This document shows, piece after piece, positions 32,852-38,536 of a DNA stretch of 64,000 bases. Under the pieces are notes generated by a model. The model made no database searches. It was not told the DNA's origin and was given only the letters and a program-made list of their open reading frames with translations. Within the stretch, counting starts at the first letter, position 1; the number at the start of each line of letters is the position of its first letter. The DNA comes from Lactobacillaceae bacterium AF64-9pH9TA. Lineage in GTDB: Bacteria > Bacillota > Bacilli > Lactobacillales > Lactobacillaceae. The position numbers and the translations under genes were made by a program. The DNA lies in contig JAQDCK010000004.1 of NCBI GenBank assembly GCA_027681045.1, positions 62,001 to 126,000 of the forward strand. The letters are read 5' to 3'.

Positions 32852-33793
32852 TTACTTTTTCTTGAGCAATTCCTTGTACATAGGCCGGTCTGCTTCGGGG
32901 ATGCCCAAGAGGTCCATGGCTCCGTCTGGAGTTAAGTTGGTGGTCTTCAGAATGTTGAGCAGGTAATCTTTAGTCACCTTCTCAGTCACTTCCTCAGTGG
33001 TTTCCTTCTTGGCCCGGTCAAGTTTGACCTGGATAAATTGTGGCATTACTTCAGTCATGGTAGTCACCTCGTTCTTATCTCTTTTTTCCAATTCCTTGAT
33101 TAGCTCGTCAAAAGCATGCGTGCCCGACAGGGCATTCATCATGTCCAAAAGAAGCATGATATCTTCTACTGACAGCTCTTTGGCGCTTGGGTGGTATTCC
33201 TCCCCGGCATTGGTCTGGATGAAGTATTCCGCTAAGCAGAAGAAGGCGCTCTTGAAGCGCTGATCCAGCTCTTTTGCCGACAAGTCGCTGATCCGGTAAA
33301 AAGCCTTGATCTCGTAATCGCTGATCAGTGGACGCATTTCCTCGGGCAGTTTCTTCATATTGACGCTCCCCAGCAAATGCCGGCTGTAGTTCCAAGCTTC
33401 TTTCCCGTAGTATACCACCAGCGTGAGCACGGGGTAGAGATTTTTGCTCCTAGTGAGCTGGTAGCGATAGGCAGCGGCATCGTAGTTCATCACTCGAGCC
33501 GGCATATTCTTGTCCGGCCGGGTCTGGTTCTCAATGCCGACTAGCGAAATGACTACTTTCTTCTTGCCAATTGTCAGCAGCTTGGCTACGTCCCGGTTCT
33601 GGCCATGAATCTTCCCGTTAGCCTTGTAGTAGCTAAGCGTGTTGGTATTTGCCAGCATCTTAGGCTTGATGACTTGCTGGCCATTGAAGATGAAGCCGTT
33701 CAATACGTCAGCGAACACTTCGTTCTTGTCTAGCAGAATTTTTTCAACCAGGTCATTAGTGCCATGAGGCTGGTGTAAATTTCTTTTTGACAT
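32852..33793 (-). CDS. Rpn/PD-(D/E)XK family nuclease (transposase-like)
   Basis: 313-residue protein of the Rpn (recombination-promoting nuclease)/PD-(D/E)XK transposase-related family. The N-terminal nuclease-like region has NDLVEKILLDKNEVFADVLN and the family segment VSLVGIENQTRPDKNMPARV, in which the E-N-Q strand carries the active site, followed by MNYDAAAYRYQL. A C-terminal helical part with a lysine/glutamate-rich stretch (KKETTEEVTEKVTKDYLLNI) resembles the multimerising tail of relatives. Rpn proteins are DNA nucleases linked to horizontally moved DNA. TAAGGAGG precedes the ATG. It appears intact. Confidence 0.85.
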   Translation of the reverse strand: MSKRNLHQPHGTNDLVEKILLDKNEVFADVLNGFIFNGQQVIKPKMLANTNTLSYYKANGKIHGQNRDVAKLLTIGKKKVVISLVGIENQTRPDKNMPARVMNYDAAAYRYQLTRSKNLYPVLTLVVYYGKEAWNYSRHLLGSVNMKKLPEEMRPLISDYEIKAFYRISDLSAKELDQRFKSAFFCLAEYFIQTNAGEEYHPSAKELSVEDIMLLLDMMNALSGTHAFDELIKELEKRDKNEVTTMTEVMPQFIQVKLDRAKKETTEEVTEKVTKDYLLNILKTTNLTPDGAMDLLGIPEADRPMYKELLKKK

Positions 33794-33906
33794 GGTTCCT
33801 CCTTAACTAGGAGGGCAATTTTCCCCTCCACTTACTAATACAAGAAAAAAGGTAAAAATTTTTAATTTCCTCCAAAAAATGCTTTACTCTAGCTAAAAGC
33901 AGAGAT

Positions 33907-33951
33907 GTGCTCAGCAGCTCGAATTTAGTAATTGATAGGGCAAGAAAAAAC
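33907..33951 (+). pseudogene. Fragment matching the N-terminus of the Panacea-domain gene
   Basis: SSNLVIDRARKNT encoded here closely resembles RVSNLVIDTAKES at the start of the intact gene at 34276, with the shared DNA word AATTTAGTAATTGATA. The match stops where the left 225-bp repeat begins, so recombination cut this copy. Confidence 0.5.
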
Positions 33952-34176
33952 ACCTGCAGACTTACCAAGACCAGCAGTAAAGACAGAAATGCCCGCATCC
34001 CTAAATTGGGTACGGGGTTTTGGGGCATAAAAAAAGAGCGCCTATTAAGCGCCCTTACCGGTTCGGTACAAGTAATCAGCTGGTACCATCTCTTGCAAAC
34101 TCAATAATAAGATATGCAATTAGGGGGAATCCCCGATGAACCTGGTTCATAATCGTGGTGTCTACATTATAGCACA
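33952..34176. repeat. 225-bp direct repeat, left copy
   Basis: Matches 36929-37153 over 225 bases with five mismatches and no gaps. It begins with ACCTGCAGA and ends at AGCACA. Inside are an ATGAACC/GGTTCAT palindrome, a GGGGA-TCCCC hairpin, an A7 run and an extended -10 box at the right end on the minus strand. Confidence 0.95.
34029..34159 (-). ncRNA. Candidate structured RNA within the left 225-bp repeat
   Basis: TGCTATAAT (extended -10, 34166-34174) on the minus strand would start a transcript near 34159. It passes the GGTTCAT palindrome and the GGGGATTCCCC hairpin and meets a GC-rich segment plus seven T at 34029-34035. Inside it, ATG at 34150 opens a 24-codon frame ending at 34076. That frame is identical in both repeat copies, is hydrophobic in the middle (FPLIAYLIIEFARDG) and has no ribosome site. 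The terminator stem is weak, so the end is uncertain. Confidence 0.35.
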
Positions 34177-34275
34177 ACAAGTAAACCATCCCCTGCCCAA
34201 GTAACTTGGTGTTCTCTTGCGCTTTTAACCTCTAGGTAATAACATGGATGTACTCGAATACGGGAAGGAAATGTA

Positions 34276-34782
34276 ATGGCTAATGGCTTCGACGTGCTCC
34301 GCGTTTCTAATTTAGTAATTGATACGGCCAAGGAAAGTAACATTGAACTGACCAGTCTAAAACTTCAGAAGATCTTGTTCGTTTTGCAAGGCTTTTACCT
34401 CTACAAGTATAAGGCCCGCTTGATAGATGGAAACTTTGCCAAGTGGCATTTCGGACCGATAGAAAGAGATTCTTATGAGTATTTTAGGTCATACGGATCT
34501 TTACCGATTCATGATGAAGCTTTTGACTTTTCAACCGAAACTTTTAAAATTATACCTATTCCTCCTATTTCAGCAGATGATATTGGCAGTGATAGGTTTG
34601 CGAATCTTAAATCTGAATTGACCAAATTGCTCAGCATCCCCACATGGAAGTTGATTGAGTTAACCCGTAACGACCCCAGTTGGTCAAACTACGAGGAAGA
34701 GATAAAAACTTACTCCGCTGGCGACTACACGGATCAAGAAATTAAAATTTGCTACATCTACTGCTTTGAACTGCAAGGTTAA
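34276..34782 (+). CDS. Panacea-domain (DUF4065, SocA/GepA-like) antitoxin
   Basis: 168-residue protein with the Panacea/DUF4065 domain, known from antitoxins paired with many unrelated toxins and from SocA, a ClpXP proteolytic adaptor. Family features: SNLVIDTAKESNIELTSLKL, QKILFVLQGFYLYKYKARLI, FAKWHFGPIERDSYEYFRSY, and a C-terminal helical segment. GGGAAGGAAATGTA precedes ATG. No toxin-sized gene lies directly next to it on the same strand. The neighbour is a convergent AlbA_2 gene, and a truncated copy of its own N-terminus lies beyond the left repeat. It may be an orphan antitoxin or guard against a toxin elsewhere. Confidence 0.88.
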   Translation: MANGFDVLRVSNLVIDTAKESNIELTSLKLQKILFVLQGFYLYKYKARLIDGNFAKWHFGPIERDSYEYFRSYGSLPIHDEAFDFSTETFKIIPIPPISADDIGSDRFANLKSELTKLLSIPTWKLIELTRNDPSWSNYEEEIKTYSAGDYTDQEIKICYIYCFELQG

Positions 34783-34792
34783 TATCCGTACC

Positions 34793-34838
34793 AAAAAACA
34801 CCCGTACCTGTAGCGATACAAGTACGGGTATTTTACTT
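34793..34838. terminator. Bidirectional terminator between the Panacea and AlbA_2 genes
   Basis: ACCCGTAC / GTACGGGT outer stem plus inner CTGTA/TACAAG pairing, A6 on the left and a T-rich right flank, between convergent genes. Confidence 0.85.
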
Positions 34839-34895
34839 TTCTCTTCCGAGTTATGAGCTAAAATTGACTCTTTATGACACTGATTATGTTATAGA

Positions 34896-36398
34896 TCAAT
34901 CGAACTTACCTGATTTGAACATACTCCTTAAGGCGGCTGCCTTGCTTTCAACTTGAGCGATTAACTGCGTGGCAGTTGCCTTCACTCCGTATTTAGTTGA
35001 ACGACTATTTCCTTGCTTAGTGATGATCTGCTTACCCATTAAATCCTTTAGCACTTCAGTTGCTTGCGAACGCGTCAACCCAGTTTTTTCTTCAATCTCC
35101 CGCTTGCTAAGAAATCTCTTAGGTGATGACATGACTACCTTCAGTACCATCCGTCCACGTTCGTTAATTTCCTCGCCACTAAATGAATCTGCGTAATCGA
35201 CTTTCCAGATAACTAATTTGGTTTCTTGCTCATTAGTTGTAATTTCAGGCGCACGACAGTGATTAACAACCGATGAATGAAAAATCGTTTCACCACCAGT
35301 ACCAGCTCTTTCACCAAAACCAAGTTGAACGAATAGTTTGGAAATTACTGGATTTCTAGTAGCCGTCATATTTGAAGTAAAGAAGGCCTCAACTGGGATC
35401 TTCATCTTCCCAGGATTAATAAATTCATAGAAATTCATCTTATTATGAACAGCTAAAGGCTGATTTTCAAAATAATTAGCATGCATTAACATATTGACCA
35501 ATGCCTCACGCAATGCAACTGCCATTGTCCCAGAGGTATCAGTACGTGACATGTCAGCGTTCAATGCAAAACGATCTTCTATAGTGGTATTCAATACACT
35601 CAAAGTTTCTCTAAAGAAAGAGAAGATATTCAAATCATCTATTACAGTAGATATGCGCTCTTTCCAACGGTCTGTGACTGAACTTTGATCAATGTATTCT
35701 AACTGAAAACCTGGAAACTTATGAACAATAGCATTATTCTTCCCAAAAAAGAGCAGTCCGCCAACTGTTATTCCTTTTTCACCATCACCAAAATAATCCT
35801 TCGAAATTACGCCAATTTGCTCCAAAAATGTTTCAAGTTCCATCCCATCATAAAAGCGGTACTTGTCGCGACTGCTGATCATCTTTTGATATTCAGCAAC
35901 GTCAGTCAAGTTCAAGTCATTGAGATCATAATTTTTTAAAATTTCAGTATCCAAGTCATCTGACGCATTAGTTATTAAAGCCACTAAGTCTTCGCCTTTT
36001 GCTTCAACATCTACGCTGCCTTTGCGAACATACGGCTTGCCATCAGCCATAACAGGTTTCTTGTTATCCCTAGCTTCTGGAACATTTATTACAATAATTT
36101 GCCTTCCATCTCCAGCATCTTGCAACGTCATACTTCCGTTAGTAATGGTGCTAGAGCTAATTTTGTTTGCAATATTAGAACAAAACTGCTCCACAATTTT
36201 GTGGGGATTTTTGATGCCTTTGGCAACGTAAGAGATATTTCCCGAATTATTGACTTCATCAACACCTAAGATAATTTTCCCTCCAGAAGTGTTTTCAAAT
36301 GCGGATACCGTCTCCCAAACATCATTAGATAACTTGTTAAAGCAGGCTTTGTATTCTAACTTCTCATCTTCGTCCGGCAATTGTTTCTTTGAGTTCAT
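34896..36398 (-). CDS. AlbA_2 (Schlafen-like) domain ATP-binding protein with winged-helix C-terminus
   Basis: 500-residue protein; ATG at 36398 is preferred (GAGG seven bases upstream) over a GTG at 36407. Residues 5-130 are the AlbA_2 nucleic-acid-binding domain (EDEKLEYKACFNKLSNDVWE, VSAFENTSGGKIILGVDEV, RKPYVRKGS-type turn). Residues 150-400 form the divergent HATPase_c_4 region with REALVNMLMHANYFENQPLA and RNPVISKLFVQLGFGERAGT. The end (about 420-480) is a winged helix (SKREIEEKTGLTRSQATEVL). Such proteins are thought to be regulators or defence-linked nucleases; the function is unproven. AT-rich relative to flanking genes, suggesting transfer. Confidence 0.87.
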   Translation of the reverse strand: MNSKKQLPDEDEKLEYKACFNKLSNDVWETVSAFENTSGGKIILGVDEVNNSGNISYVAKGIKNPHKIVEQFCSNIANKISSSTITNGSMTLQDAGDGRQIIVINVPEARDNKKPVMADGKPYVRKGSVDVEAKGEDLVALITNASDDLDTEILKNYDLNDLNLTDVAEYQKMISSRDKYRFYDGMELETFLEQIGVISKDYFGDGEKGITVGGLLFFGKNNAIVHKFPGFQLEYIDQSSVTDRWKERISTVIDDLNIFSFFRETLSVLNTTIEDRFALNADMSRTDTSGTMAVALREALVNMLMHANYFENQPLAVHNKMNFYEFINPGKMKIPVEAFFTSNMTATRNPVISKLFVQLGFGERAGTGGETIFHSSVVNHCRAPEITTNEQETKLVIWKVDYADSFSGEEINERGRMVLKVVMSSPKRFLSKREIEEKTGLTRSQATEVLKDLMGKQIITKQGNSRSTKYGVKATATQLIAQVESKAAALRSMFKSGKFD

Positions 36399-36601
36399 GC
36401 TCTTCACCTCGCTTTTTAACTATTTCTTTGAATATTTTAGCATAGAATATTTGCCACCAAGGTATTTAGCGGTACGTTAATTCATTAGTTCATCGAACTG
36501 CACCGGCATCAGCAGTCACTGTTTTTCAAAATTATACAAGCACAAAATAACACTGAAATCAAAGCTCTGCAAAGATGTCTGAAATAGAAATCAATAGAAA
36601 A

Positions 36602-36949
36602 GATGCTAATCCGACGCATTTCTGACCAGCAACCTGTAGAAAACCTGCAGAAACGATTCGAATACCTGTAGAAAAAACGTTGATTTGACGCCGTTTCTAG
36701 ACATTGACCTGCAGAAAACCTGCAGAAAACGTCCGAATACCGGCTGAAACCTGCAGAAAGATACCGATTTGATGCCAAAACGATGCTAATCTGACACATT
36801 TTTGACCAGCAACCTGCAGAAAACCTGCAGAAACGGTTCGAATACCTGCAGAAAAAACGTTGATTTGACGCCATTTCTAGACATTGACCTGCAGAAAACC
36901 TGCAGAAAGCGTCCAAATACCGGCTGAAACCTGCAGAATTACCAAGACA
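36602..36949. repeat. Two 180-bp units carrying twelve CCTGCAGAAA-type motifs
   Basis: Motifs CCTG(C/T)AGAA start at 36633, 36644, 36665, 36708, 36719, 36750, 36813, 36824, 36845, 36888, 36899 and 36930. The second six repeat the first six at exactly 180 bp. Two pairs in each unit are 11 bp apart, about one helical turn. The last motif is also the first bases of the right 225-bp repeat. On the minus strand the array is an open frame of CRFSAG-type repeats with no ribosome site, probably not a gene. Confidence 0.9.
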
Positions 36950-37153
36950 AGCAGTAAAGACAGAAATCCCCGCATCCCTAAATTGGGTACGGGGTTTTTG
37001 GGCATAAAAAAAGAGCGCCTATTAAGCGCCCTTACCGGTTCGGTACAAGTAATCAGCTGGTACCATCTCTTGCAAACTCAATAATAAGATATGCAATTAG
37101 GGGGAATCCCCGATGAACCTGGTTCATAATCGTGATGTCTACATTATAGCACA
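36929..37153. repeat. 225-bp direct repeat, right copy
   Basis: Second copy of the element at 33952-34176, same orientation, 2977 bp away. The 75 bases of the internal 24-codon frame (37053-37127) are identical between copies; the five differences fall outside it. Confidence 0.95.
37006..37136 (-). ncRNA. Candidate structured RNA within the right 225-bp repeat
   Basis: Same extended -10 box (TGCTATAAT, 37143-37151), palindrome, hairpin and T-run as in the left copy. Upstream flanking sequence differs between copies, so the two promoters may differ in strength. Confidence 0.35.
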
Positions 37154-37162
37154 CGCAAAGAA

Positions 37163-37197
37163 CCCTCTTGAAACAAAAAGAGCACGTTTCAAGAGGG
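37163..37197. repeat. Perfect 12-bp inverted repeat
   Basis: CCCTCTTGAAAC (37163-37174) and GTTTCAAGAGGG (37186-37197) with an 11-base loop rich in A on the plus strand, ten bases outside the right 225-bp repeat. It could be a terminator on the minus strand or the end of a mobile element. Confidence 0.7.
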
Positions 37198-37452
37198 CAC
37201 GGAAAGAACATTTATTCCTCACTAGTGTGATTAGAGAGTGTAAAATGCAAGGCACTATTAACCCGGTCAGCGATTACATCGTAGTCAAGCGGGTGATGGC
37301 TGAAGAGGTTGTCGGTCATGCCTTCTTCTTTGATGATCTTTCGCAGCAACACTGTAATATGCCTCGAAATCAGATTAAATCAACGGACAATTCGTAAGTG
37401 TTTGTCTAAAAGCGATGAAAATTGCGACGAAGGTGGATGATGAGCATCCCCT
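37198..37452 (-). other. Intergenic stretch with a possible gene fragment
   Basis: A minus-strand frame reads LLRKIIKEEGMTDNLFSHHP, LDYDVIADRVNSALHFTL, which looks like protein but has no start codon or ribosome site. I do not recognise it. The rest shows nothing. Confidence 0.3.
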
Positions 37453-38448
37453 CTAGTTAAATGCATATATCTTCTTAGCCACTTGATACAAGCGGGTAAC
37501 CACACGCCGGCCGCCGCGGCCAGGCAAGTTGACGCCCAGCCCAAGCGGCCGCTTTCTAAAGGACTTATAAGTCTGGTAATCATAAGTCTTAAGGAAGTTC
37601 CACAAATCCCGCTTCAATTTCAGGCTCTTCTTGTCCCCCGCCAGAATCAGAATCACTGACGAAATCGTGGTAATGATCTCCAGATAATATTTCAGATACT
37701 TTTTGCAGGGATCGTTCTTGTCAATCTGGGAAGCGTAAAAAGCGATCATCATCTTGTTAATCAAGATCTGCTGGTTGATCTTTCTCAACATCACCTGCTC
37801 ATTAACCGACTGGTCCTCCCGGCCGATACAGTAATGGTAGAGATCCACCGGCAGGTAATAAATCGAGTGCACGTATTTCATCGGTTCAAAAACAAACAAG
37901 TTGTCGTCATATGACACCTTTTCCGGCAATATGATTTCCGATTTGACCAACACCTGTCGGCGGTAGATAAGTGAATGCAGCATCAAATATTGACCGGGAT
38001 GCAGTCTGACCTGGTCCCAGGAAAACGGCCGCTTAACCGGCAAATTAAACTTCACCCGCTTCTTCTGCTGCTTTGCTGGCTTGTCGTACAGGTAGTTGCA
38101 AACCAGCATATCCACTGGCCCATGCTCCGTCAAAAAATCCAGCACCACTTGGTAAGCATTGGGATCCAGCCAGTCGTCACTGTCGACAACCTTCACGTAT
38201 TGCCCGCCAGCGATTTCCAAGGCATGGTTGATCGCCCCGCCATGCCCGCGGTTTTCCTGGTGAATCACCCGGACATTCTGGTAGTCATGGGCGTATGCGT
38301 CCAGCATTGCTCCAGTCGCATCAGTTGAGCCATCATCAACTAAAATGATCTCTACCCGCTTGCCGCCAGCAATCAAAGAATCCACACAGCGCTCCAGATA
38401 TTCCGCCGAATTGTAGCAAGGAACAATAATGCTCAATACTTTTCCCAT
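37453..38448 (-). CDS. Family 2 glycosyltransferase
   Basis: 331-residue GT2 enzyme. The start at 38448 (MGKVLSIIVPCYNSAEYLER) follows ATGGAGGCTTTT, so the ATG five codons earlier is probably only part of the ribosome site. The GT-A fold shows EIILVDDGSTDATGAMLDAY, NRGHGGAINHALEIAGGQYV and KVVDSDDWLDP with the DxD metal site, then EKVSYDDNLFVFEPMKYVHS. Relatives modify surface glycans or glycolipids. It lies outside both EPS loci, downstream of the GH3/GtrA cluster and behind that cluster's terminator. Confidence 0.9.
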   Translation of the reverse strand: MGKVLSIIVPCYNSAEYLERCVDSLIAGGKRVEIILVDDGSTDATGAMLDAYAHDYQNVRVIHQENRGHGGAINHALEIAGGQYVKVVDSDDWLDPNAYQVVLDFLTEHGPVDMLVCNYLYDKPAKQQKKRVKFNLPVKRPFSWDQVRLHPGQYLMLHSLIYRRQVLVKSEIILPEKVSYDDNLFVFEPMKYVHSIYYLPVDLYHYCIGREDQSVNEQVMLRKINQQILINKMMIAFYASQIDKNDPCKKYLKYYLEIITTISSVILILAGDKKSLKLKRDLWNFLKTYDYQTYKSFRKRPLGLGVNLPGRGGRRVVTRLYQVAKKIYAFN

Positions 38449-38472
38449 AATAAAAGCCTCCATGCTTTAAGC

Positions 38473-38508
38473 AAAAAGATGCCTCCATTTTCTGGAGGCA
38501 TCTTTTCA
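38473..38508 (-). terminator. Terminator of the GH3/GtrA cluster
   Basis: Perfect 12-bp stem AAGATGCCTCCA / TGGAGGCATCTT with a short loop and A-run on the left, 29 bases past the GH3 stop. Confidence 0.9.
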
Positions 38509-38536
38509 TGTCATGATTTATCGTCAATCCCAGCGC

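Noticed and set aside
33907..34107. Plus-strand frames of about 66 codons ending in ISWYHLLQTQ in both 225-bp repeat copies
   Set aside because: Frames begin in unrelated flanking sequence in the two copies, have no ribosome site, and run through the palindrome and A7 tract.
36509..36916. Minus-strand open frame of CRFSAG-type repeats
   Set aside because: It is created by the CTGCAGAAA motif array; there is no ribosome site, and the composition (very high Cys, Phe, Arg) is that of a translated DNA repeat.
37113..37397. 94-codon plus-strand frame after the right 225-bp repeat
   Set aside because: Begins inside the repeat palindrome without a ribosome site and runs through the 12-bp inverted repeat; better protein-like signal is on the other strand.
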